Source: SZUA-287 sp036397975
GTDB taxonomy: Bacteria > Bacteroidota > Ignavibacteria > UBA10030 > UBA6906
Reading direction: 5' to 3'
Length of the DNA: 29,958 nt
NCBI GenBank assembly: GCA_036397975.1
Contig: DASWHW010000213.1
Location: 1-29,958 of the forward strand
A model generated the notes under the pieces. It was not told the DNA's origin and ran no database searches. It worked only from the letters and a program-made list of their open reading frames with translations. The stretch's first letter is position 1. Every line of letters begins with the position of its first letter. The position numbers were made by a program, and so were the translations under genes. Of the stretch, positions 9,264-18,451 are shown in pieces.

Positions 9264-10511
9264 TTAATTCGCCCGAATCCAGCGAAACATTTCGCGAAGT
9301 CCCGGTCGCGTCCCCGTTGCCAATATTGCAATCCGAAAAATCCTCCCAGCAACCCACATCGCACCGAGAGTCGAGATCAGCAGGATGATGATCGTACCGA
9401 TAATTTCCCACGGGGAAGGAGTCAGGATTGTAATACGCAATGCCATCATCGTTGGTGTCAGGAATGGAACGAAACTCAGAATCTGAAGCCAGGCTGCGTT
9501 CGGATTCTGTATCGCCGGTATCGCAATAACAATCGGGAGAATAACAAGAAACACCAGGTAGCTGGTGATCTGCTGTGCCTCTTGTTCGGTTGTGACAGGA
9601 GCTCCGAACCCAATGAAAATTGCCGCATAAAAGAGATAGCCGAGAAGAAAGTAAACAAAGAGGAGAACCGCCTGCCCCAGGTCGACAAACTGGAAGTTCA
9701 AGTTGATAGCCAGAGCAGTGGCTATTAGTCCCCAGACTGCCACCTGCGTAATTGCCAATCCACTCAGTCCAAGAACTTTTCCCGCCATAAGTTCAGTGGA
9801 CGAACATGATGAGACAAGAATCTCCACAATGCGATTTGCTTTTTCTTCGAGCACGCTGCGAACAAGCATTTGTCCCGAAGTAAGAATCACGAAAAAGAGC
9901 ATCATCATTACCGCGTATGCCCTGAAAAAAACCTGGAGGAATCCGGATTCTTCAGAGGTTCCCTCTGAGATCTTCACAGTTTTCGTCCGAATGCGAACTG
10001 CAAGGTCTTTCATCAGGGATGGTTCCAGTCCAAGGGCCAGAAGTTTCCGTTCCATAATGATGTCGCCGAGGGTTTCGTCGATCCGAGTACTGAGCCGAAA
10101 GTCACCAACATTTTTTGATCGATATTCCACTAAACTATCAGTCACTTCGGTCGACCGGATGATGCAATACCCTTCCAATTCATCGCCCAACACCTTTGCT
10201 TCTGCAATGATCAACGTACCGGCGAGATCGAGGTCACGATTGCCAGTGAGGATTTCCACGATGTAATTCGGGCTCTTGTCTTCAAGCACGTAATTCTCTT
10301 CCATTCTTTTCTTGAATTCACCGGCAAACTCCCCCGTCATATCAATAAGGCCAATCGCCCTTGTTGAAGCATCTTCCTTGCTCGCAAACAGGCCTGGAAG
10401 AATTCCCATGACCACCATCAGCAACGGAGTCACGAAAATTCCAATGAGGAACGTTTTGCTCTTCACTTTTTCAATATATTCCCAGCGAGCAACGATCAAC
10501 GCCTTCTTCAT
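9264..10511 (-). CDS. ABC-2 type exporter permease (NatB-like)
   Basis: Membrane subunit of an ABC exporter, 415 residues. The architecture is that of NatB-type ABC-2 permeases: one N-terminal helix (about 20-45), a large extracytoplasmic soluble domain (about 46-195), then five to six helices from about 198 to 400. It contains the family stretch SVLEEKANRIVEILVSSCSSTELMAGKVLGL at about 215-245. The ATG overlaps the ATPase stop by four bases (ATGA), so the two subunits are coupled. NatAB exports sodium in Bacillus, but substrates vary widely in this family and the substrate here cannot be read from sequence. Confidence 0.88.
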   Translation of the reverse strand: MKKALIVARWEYIEKVKSKTFLIGIFVTPLLMVVMGILPGLFASKEDASTRAIGLIDMTGEFAGEFKKRMEENYVLEDKSPNYIVEILTGNRDLDLAGTLIIAEAKVLGDELEGYCIIRSTEVTDSLVEYRSKNVGDFRLSTRIDETLGDIIMERKLLALGLEPSLMKDLAVRIRTKTVKISEGTSEESGFLQVFFRAYAVMMMLFFVILTSGQMLVRSVLEEKANRIVEILVSSCSSTELMAGKVLGLSGLAITQVAVWGLIATALAINLNFQFVDLGQAVLLFVYFLLGYLFYAAIFIGFGAPVTTEQEAQQITSYLVFLVILPIVIAIPAIQNPNAAWLQILSFVPFLTPTMMALRITILTPSPWEIIGTIIILLISTLGAMWVAGRIFRIAILATGTRPGLREMFRWIRAN

Positions 10512-11422
10512 CCGTCCGACTCTTTCTCGACTTTTTCTTCACCAACAGTGTGCATGAAAATTGAGTGGAGTGATGGTTCGAGTATCTCAAATTTACGCAC
10601 CTCAAGAGACGGAAGGATTTGCGCGAGCAGGGTCTGAGGTTGCGTTTCAGGTGTGAGTTCAATCTCCGCCGAGTTCTTGTACAGCATACAGTTTTGAACC
10701 CCCGGAAGGGATTCCAGGAACTCCCCGTCTCCGTCGAACTCAACATGAACAGCGTTCCTCCCATACATCTTCTTTACGTCCTTGACACTCCCTCCAAGAA
10801 CAACCCTTCCCCTGTTGATCAGGCAAAGGCTGTCGCTCAGTCTTTCCGCCTGTTCCATCTGGTGCGTTGAAAAAACAATCGCCCTATTCTGGTGCTTCAA
10901 CTCAAGAAAAATATCTTTGAAGAGAATTTGATTGATCGGATCAAGACCGGCGAAAGGCTCATCGAGAATCACAAGAGACGGATTGTGAATGACGGATGAA
11001 ATAAACTGGACTTTCTGTTGATTTCCTTTTGAGAGAGCCTCCACTTTACGATGGACTTCCTGCAAGAGTCCAAAACGTTTCAACCAGCGATATGCCTCCG
11101 CTTGCGCCATCGAGGGAGCCATACCGCGGAGCCGCGCAAGGTAGAGAACGGTATCAAGAAGTTTGTTTTTCTTGTAGAGCCCCCGCTCCTCAGGAAGATA
11201 GCCGACAATGTTGCGCGTTGATTCTCGAAATGGGAGGCCGTCATACAGGATCGTTCCTGAGTCTGGTTGGAGGATGTTCAGAACCATCCGGATGGTGGTA
11301 GATTTGCCTGCGCCGTTGGGGCCTAAAAGTCCGAAAATCTGACCCCGATGAACTTCAAACGAGACTCCATCAACAGCGCGAATAGCACCGAAGTCCTTTC
11401 GAAGGTCAGAAACCGAGAGCAT
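10508..11422 (-). CDS. ABC transporter ATP-binding protein (NatA-like)
   Basis: ATPase subunit partnering the downstream permease, 304 residues. Walker A is GPNGAGKS at 34-41. The signature is LSKGNQQK at 130-137, the variant usual in NatA/CcmA-type exporters. Walker B is VILDEP at 151-156, and the switch histidine is H187 in STHQ. A C-terminal extension of about 90 residues with a beta-rich pattern (210-290) is common in this subgroup. It follows asnS by 17 bases and may be transcribed with it. Confidence 0.93.
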   Translation of the reverse strand: MLSVSDLRKDFGAIRAVDGVSFEVHRGQIFGLLGPNGAGKSTTIRMVLNILQPDSGTILYDGLPFRESTRNIVGYLPEERGLYKKNKLLDTVLYLARLRGMAPSMAQAEAYRWLKRFGLLQEVHRKVEALSKGNQQKVQFISSVIHNPSLVILDEPFAGLDPINQILFKDIFLELKHQNRAIVFSTHQMEQAERLSDSLCLINRGRVVLGGSVKDVKKMYGRNAVHVEFDGDGEFLESLPGVQNCMLYKNSAEIELTPETQPQTLLAQILPSLEVRKFEILEPSLHSIFMHTVGEEKVEKESDG

Positions 11423-11439
11423 TCGTTGTACTCGCTCCT

Positions 11440-12735
11440 TTATGGTGTGAGGCGATAAATCATGCGAGGAAATGGTATTGTTTCCCGGACGTGGTCAAGC
11501 CCGCAGATCCAGGAGACCGTGCGTTCAATCCCCAAACCAAAACCGGAATGAGGAACACTACCATATCTTCTAAGATCGAGATACCATGAAAATGCATCTT
11601 CAGGGAGTTCGTGCTCCTTCAACCGTGCCAGGAGAAGATCCAGATTATCCTCGCGTTGACTCCCCCCTATGATTTCCCCATATCCCTCCGGGGCGAGAAC
11701 ATCCAGAGCGAGTGCCAGCTCGTTGTTTTGCGGATCACGTTTCATGTAGAAGGCTTTTATTTTCGCCGGATAGCGATGAACCATGACAGGACGATCGAAT
11801 TCCTCCGAGATAAGAGTTTCATCTGGACCACCGAAATCGTTTCCCCATAGGAAGTTATGACCCTTCTTCATTAGTATTGCCACGGCCTCATCATAAGAAA
11901 TCCTTGGGAGCGGTCTCTTCACCTTTTCGAGCAATGAGGTATTTCTCTCGAGTGTCTCAAGTTCCTTTTTGCGATTCTTCAATACAGACTGCACAATATG
12001 CTCTATGAATTCCTCAGCTAGGTCCATATTGTCATTCAGGTCGTTGAATGCCACCTCAGGCTCAACCATCCAAAATTCAGTGAGATGTCGCCGCGTCTTC
12101 GATTTCTCTGCGCGGAACGTTGGTCCGAAAACATACACTTTCCCTAGTGCCATCGCCCCCGCCTCTCCGTACAACTGCCCTGACTGAGTCAAGAATGCCT
12201 TCCCCAGGTCAAAGTACTCTGTTTCAAAGAGGGTCGAGGTTCCTTCACAAGACGCCGGTGTGAAAATTGGCGCATCCAAGAGTACAAATCTCCTATCGTC
12301 AAAAAACTGGCGTATCGAACGGATGATTTCATGCCGGATTCGAAGGACGGCATGCTGGCGACTGGAGCGTAACCAGAGATGCCTTCGGTCCATCAAGAAC
12401 TCCACACCATGCTCCTTGGGAGTAATCGGATATTCTTCGGAAATGCTGATGATGTGGATATCCGAGACATCTAATTCATATCCCCCTGGCGCCCGTTTCT
12501 CAGCTCTCGCCTTGCCCGTCATCGAAAAGGAGGACTCCTGCGTCAGCTCATCAAACCTCGCGAACACATCATCCGAAACCTGGCCTTTCGCGACGACACC
12601 CTGTACAAGACCAGTTCCATCCCTCATGACAAGGAACCTAATTTTTCCGCTCGATCTCTTGTTATATACCCAGCCATGCAGCGTGATTTCTTCGCCAACA
12701 TGGCTTGCAAGATCTTCTATGTAAATCCGACTCAT
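11440..12735 (-). CDS. asnS: Asparagine--tRNA ligase
   Basis: Class II aminoacyl-tRNA synthetase charging tRNA-Asn, 431 residues. The N-terminal OB-fold anticodon-binding domain (about 1-105) starts with VGEEITLHGWVYNKRSSGKIRF. Motif 2 is the region FGPTFRAEKSKTRRHLTEFWMVEPE (about 209-233), and motif 3 is GFGLGIERTVSWICGLDHVRETIPFPR near the C-terminus (GLGIER about 400-405). The motif 2 flanks and IPFPR ending separate it from aspartyl- and lysyl-enzymes. Having asnS suggests direct charging of tRNA-Asn rather than only amidation of Asp-tRNA-Asn. Confidence 0.95.
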   Translation of the reverse strand: MSRIYIEDLASHVGEEITLHGWVYNKRSSGKIRFLVMRDGTGLVQGVVAKGQVSDDVFARFDELTQESSFSMTGKARAEKRAPGGYELDVSDIHIISISEEYPITPKEHGVEFLMDRRHLWLRSSRQHAVLRIRHEIIRSIRQFFDDRRFVLLDAPIFTPASCEGTSTLFETEYFDLGKAFLTQSGQLYGEAGAMALGKVYVFGPTFRAEKSKTRRHLTEFWMVEPEVAFNDLNDNMDLAEEFIEHIVQSVLKNRKKELETLERNTSLLEKVKRPLPRISYDEAVAILMKKGHNFLWGNDFGGPDETLISEEFDRPVMVHRYPAKIKAFYMKRDPQNNELALALDVLAPEGYGEIIGGSQREDNLDLLLARLKEHELPEDAFSWYLDLRRYGSVPHSGFGLGIERTVSWICGLDHVRETIPFPRMIYRLTP

Positions 12736-12785
12736 ACCTGCGTTGACTGTTCAATGTTCTTGAGAGGAATTGCAAAAGCGGAATC

Positions 12786-12814
12786 AATATAGAAAAATTT
12801 CGTTGAGCAATAAA
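12786..12814 (-). promoter_or_regulatory. Possible sigma70-type promoter for asnS
   Basis: On the minus strand a TATATT -10 (12791-12786) lies 17 bases after a weak -35-like TTTATT (12814-12809), in the 85-base gap between the glycosyltransferase stop and asnS. The predicted start is near 12779, about 45 bases before the ATG. The -10 is followed by GA, as in the paa and trp promoters of this window. The -35 is poor, so this is tentative. Confidence 0.35.
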
Positions 12815-12820
12815 GCATTG

Positions 12821-13972
12821 TCATGAAGTCGAACTTTTTCTCTGTAAGATTGTACGAAGCATTTCTCGGGCAACAAACAACACTTCGTCTGTCTGAATAT
12901 CCTCGATGTTTGTTGACTTGCTTGCAACAACTCGGTGTTGATGTCCGATAGGCGCCCACTGGCGCCAATCGGTTGGTCCAAAAAGAGAGAGGACTGGCGT
13001 GCCTACGGCTGCTCCCACGTGCATTATTCCCGTGTCGTTTGTAATGACAAGAGCAACCTGGGAAAGAACTGCGGCTACCTTTCGAATAGGCTCGTTGGAA
13101 ATGATCTTGTATTCAACGGAGAGTTTCCCCTTCATATCGCTTACAGGGTCTCCATCAAACTGACCGGAGGTTATCACAACACGAGCATCGAACTCATAGG
13201 AGAGAATGTTTGCCACGAGCGCGAATCGATCCGCCGGCCATCGATTGGGAATCTTGCCAGCGCCCGGATGGTATACAATATCTAATCTATGTGTGCTTGA
13301 ATCAGTCCCTAGAAATGATTTAGCCTCTTTGCTTTCAGATGGTTTCAAGGATATGACTGAACGAGGTTGGATACTTGCGATGCCAAGGGAGAGGGCGATA
13401 GCGGTGTTGCGCTCTGCTTGATGAACCTCTGGCGTCTCTCTCCAATCAAGGGGAACAGGGACGTTGAAGAGAAATCCGGTCGGGTTCTCTTTGCTTTCGA
13501 GAGACGAGGGGCCAATTCGCACTCGTGCTCCCGACAAAAACGCTAACCAGTCACTCGTGGAAGATGTTGAAACTGTTGCCGGAACAATGGCAAGGTCAAA
13601 TCCCATTTTTCGCAGCGCTCTCAAGAACCTTAACAGCCGCTCAAGCCTCGGGAGACCCTGGGTGATGAATTCCCGCTTGTCGTAACAGAGAACCTCGTCG
13701 ATATATTCATTGCCAACCATCACGTCGTAGTTGACGGGGCTCGTAATGAGGCTAATGAACGCTTTGGGAAATTTCTCACGAAGCGAGCGCAACAGAGGTA
13801 CTGCGCAGAGCATATCCCCCAGTTGGTTATGCTGGCGAACCACGAGGATGGCCTTAGGATGAAACGCGGCGAGATTCCTGTATGGATTAGAACGGAAGAT
13901 TATTCGAAACAGGAAGGCAAATAGACGCTTCAACGCTTGCTCTGCACCTCGTAGGGTCGACCTGGTGGTCAT
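12821..13972 (-). CDS. Glycosyltransferase family 9 (heptosyltransferase-like)
   Basis: Probable inner-membrane-associated transferase of ADP-heptose or a related sugar onto the lipopolysaccharide core, 383 residues. The N-terminal Rossmann half has LVVRQHNQLGDMLCAVPLLRSL (about 43-64), the acceptor-side signature of this family. The C-terminal half has HPGAGKIPNRWP at 235-246 and the donor-binding TNDTGIMHVGAAVGTP at 311-326, followed by LFGPTDWRQWAP. WaaC and WaaF are the named relatives, but the exact sugar and acceptor are uncertain and no other lipopolysaccharide genes are nearby. The ATG overlaps the stop of the upstream 74-aa gene by four bases. Confidence 0.9.
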   Translation of the reverse strand: MTTRSTLRGAEQALKRLFAFLFRIIFRSNPYRNLAAFHPKAILVVRQHNQLGDMLCAVPLLRSLREKFPKAFISLITSPVNYDVMVGNEYIDEVLCYDKREFITQGLPRLERLLRFLRALRKMGFDLAIVPATVSTSSTSDWLAFLSGARVRIGPSSLESKENPTGFLFNVPVPLDWRETPEVHQAERNTAIALSLGIASIQPRSVISLKPSESKEAKSFLGTDSSTHRLDIVYHPGAGKIPNRWPADRFALVANILSYEFDARVVITSGQFDGDPVSDMKGKLSVEYKIISNEPIRKVAAVLSQVALVITNDTGIMHVGAAVGTPVLSLFGPTDWRQWAPIGHQHRVVASKSTNIEDIQTDEVLFVAREMLRTILQRKSSTS

Positions 13973-14193
13973 TCGTTCTTGGGGGGCTTTTCTTCACCGG
14001 AATCTTTCTCCGGCTTGATCTCCTCGAACTCGGCGTCTTTGATTTCAACGTAAGGATGAAGTGGGTCCTTTTTGCCTTTCTCCCCGTTGCGGACGTTTCG
14101 TTGCGCGTCTCTCCCTCCAAATCCCCGCGCAAGCATTTGAACGAGTTTCCAGATGAGATACCCGGCAATAAACAAAAGGAGGAGATAACGCAT
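13969..14193 (-). CDS. Small single-helix membrane protein with charged tail
   Basis: A 74-residue protein. Residues 1-22 form one membrane helix. A short basic stretch follows (GRDAQRNVRNGEKGKK), then a very charged tail rich in Glu and Lys (about 45-74, including EIKDAEFEEIKPEK). The size and layout resemble small uncharacterised membrane proteins common in Bacteroidota (a DUF4834-like pattern), but I cannot confirm this by eye. Its reality is supported by its position: it follows the deoxynucleoside kinase by 12 bases and overlaps the glycosyltransferase start by four, and it has a GAGG-type ribosome site upstream. Confidence 0.72.
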   Translation of the reverse strand: MRYLLLLFIAGYLIWKLVQMLARGFGGRDAQRNVRNGEKGKKDPLHPYVEIKDAEFEEIKPEKDSGEEKPPKNE

Positions 14194-14205
14194 TTTCTTA
14201 CCTCC

Positions 14206-14886
14206 TCACTTCTTTACCAGGGGATTGTAATATTCAACGGCGGCGCGATTTGGACGAAGGATCGCCCTCACCAGATCTTCGTAGTGTTCTCCATTGTTCA
14301 CGAAATCAAGCTCGGTTGTATTGACAATTAGCAGCGGCGTTGTTTTATACCGGAAGAAGAAATAATTATAAGCTTCATTCAGATCCCGTATATACGACTC
14401 AGACATATCCGCTTCAAAAGCCCTAGCTCTATCTTTGATATGCTCCATCAATCGGGGAACGCTCGACTGTAGATACACGACAAGATCCGGAGTGGGAATA
14501 TTGTGCTCAATATTGCTGACAAGGGTTTCGTAAAGCCGCAACTCCTCATTCTCAAGATTCAAGTAGGCAAATATTTTGTCCTTCTCGAAGATGTAATCCG
14601 TCACCAGAAAACGATGAAAGAGGTCGGCCTGGAACAACTGTCGCTGCTGTTTGTACCTGGTGAGAAGGAAAAATATCTGTGTTTGAAAAGCGTATCGTTC
14701 GGGGTCATGGTAAAAATCCTTCAGAAACGGATTCTCCGCGAATTGCTCGAGCACGACGTTTCCTCCGAGCGTCTCGCCGAGCATCGTCGCAAGCGTAGTC
14801 TTGCCTGCGCCGATAACACCTTCGATGGCGATGTAACGCAGATCTGATTGTTCGATAAGAGACGCGAGCGACTCAGCGTTCGGCAA
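14206..14886 (-). CDS. Deoxynucleoside kinase (dCK/dGK family)
   Basis: Phosphorylates salvaged deoxynucleosides in the cytoplasm, 226 residues. The P-loop GVIGAGKT is at 23-30 after YIAIE. EQFAENPFLKDFY (about 51-63) supplies the family's substrate-side glutamate region. The lid/LID-type arginine stretch is DRARAFEADMSESYIRDLNEAYNYFF (about 152-177). The base specificity (dA/dG/dC) cannot be called. The start is TTG at 14886 with an AGGAAG ribosome site about 10 bases upstream; no ATG is available between the upstream in-frame stop and the P-loop. It follows folK by 30 bases. Confidence 0.9.
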   Translation of the reverse strand: MPNAESLASLIEQSDLRYIAIEGVIGAGKTTLATMLGETLGGNVVLEQFAENPFLKDFYHDPERYAFQTQIFFLLTRYKQQRQLFQADLFHRFLVTDYIFEKDKIFAYLNLENEELRLYETLVSNIEHNIPTPDLVVYLQSSVPRLMEHIKDRARAFEADMSESYIRDLNEAYNYFFFRYKTTPLLIVNTTELDFVNNGEHYEDLVRAILRPNRAAVEYYNPLVKK

Positions 14887-14916
14887 TAGGGTTCCGCTTC
14901 CTGATCGGTGTTGGTG

Positions 14917-15417
14917 CTAGATTTTGATATGATGCGATGACTTCACGACCCTCGTTGTGTCTCTACAGGCTCCCGCAAGCTCCTCAATGGTCATCCCGTT
15001 CACCGGATGGACGACATCCGGCGCAATTTCCTTCAAAGGAATCAAAACAAATTTTCTATTTCCCAGTTCTTTGTGGGGGATGCAAATCTCTTCTGTTTGC
15101 TCCACCAAACCATCGTACAGCAAAATATCGATGTCGATTTCCCGCGGCCCCCATCGCTCGCTCGAACGCTTTCCGATGTTCTCCTCGATCGACTTCACCT
15201 CTTTTAAGAGGCTCCCGGGAGCAAAGTCCGATTCAAGCTCGGCCACCGCATTGAGGAACTTTCCCTGATTTGGGTTTCCCCACGGCTCCGATTCATAGAC
15301 GGAAGATGTCCACACCATTTTCGTTCCCGGGAGTTTCCGGAGAGCTGCAACGGCCTTATCCAGGAACTTCTCCCGTTCTCCTATATTCGACCCTACACCT
15401 ACAAAAATGCGATACAT
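14917..15417 (-). CDS. folK: 6-hydroxymethyl-7,8-dihydropterin pyrophosphokinase
   Basis: Transfers pyrophosphate from ATP to 6-hydroxymethyl-dihydropterin in folate synthesis, 166 residues. It shows VGVGSNIGERE at the N-terminus, the pterin-loop region SSVYESEPWGNPNQGKFLNAV (about 38-58), and PREIDIDILLYDG at 91-103. D95 and D97 are the two magnesium-binding aspartates, at the same numbers as in E. coli HPPK. It lies 2 bases after the folB stop, so the two consecutive folate steps are encoded together. Confidence 0.95.
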   Translation of the reverse strand: MYRIFVGVGSNIGEREKFLDKAVAALRKLPGTKMVWTSSVYESEPWGNPNQGKFLNAVAELESDFAPGSLLKEVKSIEENIGKRSSERWGPREIDIDILLYDGLVEQTEEICIPHKELGNRKFVLIPLKEIAPDVVHPVNGMTIEELAGACRDTTRVVKSSHHIKI

Positions 15418-15419
15418 GG

Positions 15420-15788
15420 TTAACGACTCTGTGTGATTTCCACTTCGACGTAATCCACGACCCCTTTCACCGGTGGATGCGGTTTCCGAATTCGCACGGC
15501 CACTCTGTCGAGGATCGAAAACTCTTGAAGCAACCGTTCGGCTATAGTATTGGCCAGAGCTTCAAGCAGGTAAAACTTTTGCGCATGAACGATGTCTTGA
15601 ATACGGGCATAGACCTGTTCATAATCAACGGTCTGTTTCAGCTTGTCGGTCCGTGCCGCACCCCCAAAATCACCATACATATCCACGTCAACTTCAAATT
15701 TTCCACCAACCGACTGTTCTTCCTGCAATACCCCGTGGTAGGCATAGAACACCGCGTTGCGTATACGAATAACATCAGATGGCTTCAT
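15420..15788 (-). CDS. folB: Dihydroneopterin aldolase
   Basis: Cleaves dihydroneopterin to 6-hydroxymethyl-dihydropterin and glycolaldehyde, the substrate for the adjacent folK; 122 residues. Family features are FYAYHGVLQEEQ (about 14-25, with the active-site Glu), VDYEQVY, and the lysine K102 in RIRKPHPPV, where the catalytic lysine is expected. The ATG at 15788 is chosen over the adjacent TTG codon at 15791. Upstream is a 49-base gap to gltX. Confidence 0.92.
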   Translation of the reverse strand: MKPSDVIRIRNAVFYAYHGVLQEEQSVGGKFEVDVDMYGDFGGAARTDKLKQTVDYEQVYARIQDIVHAQKFYLLEALANTIAERLLQEFSILDRVAVRIRKPHPPVKGVVDYVEVEITQSR

Positions 15789-15837
15789 CAAATTTTAATC
15801 AGAAAAAATATAGAGAATGTGAATGCGATAGTCAATG

Positions 15838-17280
15838 CTAAGCGAGACGCGACAGTGCTTGTTCCAGGCGACGAAGGCAAGTCTCCTTACCCAGTACCGC
15901 CATCAATTCAAAAAGTCCGGGACCCAATCCGACACCGGTCAACGCAAGCCTGATGGGATGGATCAGTTTGCCAGCACCGACTCCGTGTTTCTCGGCGATC
16001 GTGCGAACAACTTCTTCAATGCTCTTTTCATCAAATGCGGCGAGTCCCCTGATCGACAAAATCGCGTCGGCGAGATACGTCGATGACTCAGGTTTCCAGT
16101 TCTTCCTTTTCGCCTGTTCGTCATACGCTTCAGGATCAGCAAAGAAGTACCCTCCAAAAGAAATGAACTCCTCGACATTATCGACGCGTTCCTTCATCAG
16201 ATGGATCACGTTCAGCACGTAAGGCTTCTCAGCCGGGTAGAAGTTCGCGGTTGCAAGATGCGGCTCTAACAGAACAAACAGCTCTTCGTCGGATTTCAGC
16301 CGAAGGTGCTGCGTATTCATCCATCGAAGTTTTTCTAAATTAAACACAGCACCTGATTTTCCCACACGCTCCAGTGAGAATTCTTTCACTAAATCCTGAA
16401 GACTGAAGATCTCACGTTCGTCACCTGGATTCCATCCGAGTAAAGCAACGAAGTTTGCTAATGCCTCAGGGAAATACCCCTTCTGCCGGTAATCCTCCAC
16501 GGCCACGTCTCCCTGCCGCTTGCTTAGCTTTGATTTGTCCGGATTCAGAAGTAGGGGAAGATGGGCAAATGCAGGTTTGTCCCATCCAAAGTACTCGTAC
16601 AGCAAAACATGCTTCGGAGTGCTGGAAAGCCACTCCTCTCCGCGAATCACATGTGTTATTCCCATCATAGAGTCATCGACAACGTTCGCTAGGTGGTACG
16701 TTGGAAATCCATCAGACTTAAGCAGCACCTGGTCGTCAAGGCGGTCGCTCACAAATTCGACGCGCCCCCGTACAATATCATCTACAACAATCGTGGAGGT
16801 CTCCGGAATCTTCATTCGCACAACATGGGGCACTCCCGAATCAAGCCTTGACTTCACATCGGCTTCACTTAATTGAAGCGCCCTTCGGTCGTACTTGGGC
16901 GGAACCCGCATCTTCTCCTGAGTCTTTCTCATTTCCTCAAGCTCGTCGGGAGTGTCAAAAGCGTAGTACGCCTTCCCCTCTGAAAGAAGTTTCCGCGCAT
17001 GTTCTTGATAGATTTCCAATCTCTCGGACTGGACATACGGGCCATACTTTCCACCAACATTGGGCCCTTCATCGAATTTTAACCCCGCCCATTCCAACGT
17101 AGTCACCAGATTCTCCACTGCACCCTCGACGAGTCGAGTGCGATCGGTGTCTTCGATTCTCAGAACAAATGTTCCTTTGTTCTTCTTGGCAAAGAGGTAG
17201 TTGTAGAGGGCAGTTCGCAACCCGCCGACATGAAGATACCCTGTTGGACTAGGTGCAAAGCGGACGCGAATAGGTGGCAA
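15838..17280 (-). CDS. gltX: Glutamate--tRNA ligase
   Basis: Class I synthetase charging tRNA-Glu, 480 residues, cytoplasmic. RFAPSPTGYLHVGGLRTALYNYLFAKK near the start contains the HIGH-type motif HVGG at 17-20. The KMSKS-type motif is KLSKR at 251-255, followed by QGDVAVEDYRQKGY. The usual Cys-rich zinc site near residue 100-130 is absent (YYAFDTPDE), as in many bacterial enzymes. The start is TTG: an in-frame TGA lies 18 bases upstream and no ATG fits. I cannot tell whether it also charges tRNA-Gln; no glnS is in this window. Confidence 0.95.
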   Translation of the reverse strand: MPPIRVRFAPSPTGYLHVGGLRTALYNYLFAKKNKGTFVLRIEDTDRTRLVEGAVENLVTTLEWAGLKFDEGPNVGGKYGPYVQSERLEIYQEHARKLLSEGKAYYAFDTPDELEEMRKTQEKMRVPPKYDRRALQLSEADVKSRLDSGVPHVVRMKIPETSTIVVDDIVRGRVEFVSDRLDDQVLLKSDGFPTYHLANVVDDSMMGITHVIRGEEWLSSTPKHVLLYEYFGWDKPAFAHLPLLLNPDKSKLSKRQGDVAVEDYRQKGYFPEALANFVALLGWNPGDEREIFSLQDLVKEFSLERVGKSGAVFNLEKLRWMNTQHLRLKSDEELFVLLEPHLATANFYPAEKPYVLNVIHLMKERVDNVEEFISFGGYFFADPEAYDEQAKRKNWKPESSTYLADAILSIRGLAAFDEKSIEEVVRTIAEKHGVGAGKLIHPIRLALTGVGLGPGLFELMAVLGKETCLRRLEQALSRLA

Positions 17281-17418
17281 AGTTCGTGTGTTCTTTCATG
17301 AGTGGTGTTCTGAAGTGGGAAAAAGGTAAGAAATTTGGTCGAGATTGCCAACGGAGGCACATACAGGATGATGAGGATACACTCATCAGCGAGGATCCTG
17401 TCTGCCATTCACCTGTCG

Positions 17419-17447
17419 TTGAGTCAATCCAATGAAAATAGTATATT
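17419..17447 (+). promoter_or_regulatory. Sigma70-type promoter of the paa genes
   Basis: TTGAGT at 17419-17424, a 17-base spacer, and TATATT at 17442-17447. The predicted start is near 17454, about 29 bases before the paaA ATG. On the opposite strand the same segment reads TATACT (17445-17440), a possible -10 for gltX, but no good -35 is seen for it. The rest of the 202-base gap 17281-17482 shows no small open frame or terminator that I would support. Confidence 0.6.
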
Positions 17448-17482
17448 GAAATGAGATTCGTGATCATTTTCCCACCAACATC

Positions 17483-18451
17483 ATGGTAACAACTATGGCA
17501 TTCGCCAACAAAACAGAAGAACAGCACCTGGAAGAGTTTGAGGAGCGAATCAACCGAGGCGAAAAGGTTGAGCCAGGTGATTGGATGCCTGAGCGGTACA
17601 AAAAGACACTGATTAGAATGATGGGCCAACACGCGCACAGTGAAATCGTGGGGCAACTTCCCGAAGGAAAATGGATACCGTATGCACCGGGATTTCGAAG
17701 GAAATTAACCCTTGTCGCAAAGGTACAGGATGAGGCGGGCCATGGGCAGCTCCTCTACCGGGCTGCGGAAACTCTCGGCGTCTCCCGGGAACAAATGCTT
17801 GACGAGTTGCACGCCGGAAAGGCGAAATATGCCAACGTGTTCAACTACCCTACTCCGACATGGGCAGACGTCGGTGTCATCGGATGGCTCGTCGATACAG
17901 CAGCGGTCATAAATCAAACGATGCTTGCCCAATCATCCTATGGGCCCTATGGACGGGCGATGAAGAGAATCTGCTACGAAGAGTCTTTCCACATCAAACA
18001 AGGATACGATGCAGTCGTTGCCCTTGCCAAGGGAACTTCTGAGCAGAAGGAGATGCTGCAGGATTCCATCAACCGTTGGTGGTACCCAACCCTCGCGATG
18101 TCGGGACCCCCGACCGGTTTGTCGGAGCATACTGCGCTTTCAATGAAATGGAAAATCAAGACCAAAACGAATGAACAGGTTCGACAGGAATTTGTCGATC
18201 ATATTGTTCCACAAATTCGAGCGCTCGACCTTGAAGTTCCTGACAAGGACTGTGTGTATAACAAAGAAACGGGCCATTGGGATTATACAGAGCCGGATTG
18301 GGAAGAACTCAAGCGGGTTGTGAACGGCGACGGTCCCCTGAACAAAGAGCGACTCGCGGCACGGAGAAAGGCCCACGACGATGGACGATGGGTTCGTGAA
18401 GCGCTCGCAGCAAAGTATACCAGCACGAAGGCCAAGGAAGTGGCCGCATGA
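17483..18451 (+). CDS. paaA: 1,2-phenylacetyl-CoA epoxidase subunit A (catalytic)
   Basis: Catalytic di-iron subunit of the PaaABCE complex, which turns phenylacetyl-CoA into the ring 1,2-epoxide using O2; 322 residues. The ferritin-like core carries both ExxH iron-ligand pairs: E84-AG-H87 in VQDEAGHGQLLYR and E167-SF-H170 in CYEESFHIKQGYD. An upstream Glu is at 54 (HSEIVGQLPEGKWIP). EPGDWMPERYK at 30-40 and the C-terminal EPDWEELKRVVNGDGP are characteristic of PaaA. The ATG at 17483 is taken, though neither it nor the ATG at 17495 has a strong ribosome site. Its stop overlaps paaB by four bases (ATGA). Confidence 0.95.
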   Translation: MVTTMAFANKTEEQHLEEFEERINRGEKVEPGDWMPERYKKTLIRMMGQHAHSEIVGQLPEGKWIPYAPGFRRKLTLVAKVQDEAGHGQLLYRAAETLGVSREQMLDELHAGKAKYANVFNYPTPTWADVGVIGWLVDTAAVINQTMLAQSSYGPYGRAMKRICYEESFHIKQGYDAVVALAKGTSEQKEMLQDSINRWWYPTLAMSGPPTGLSEHTALSMKWKIKTKTNEQVRQEFVDHIVPQIRALDLEVPDKDCVYNKETGHWDYTEPDWEELKRVVNGDGPLNKERLAARRKAHDDGRWVREALAAKYTSTKAKEVAA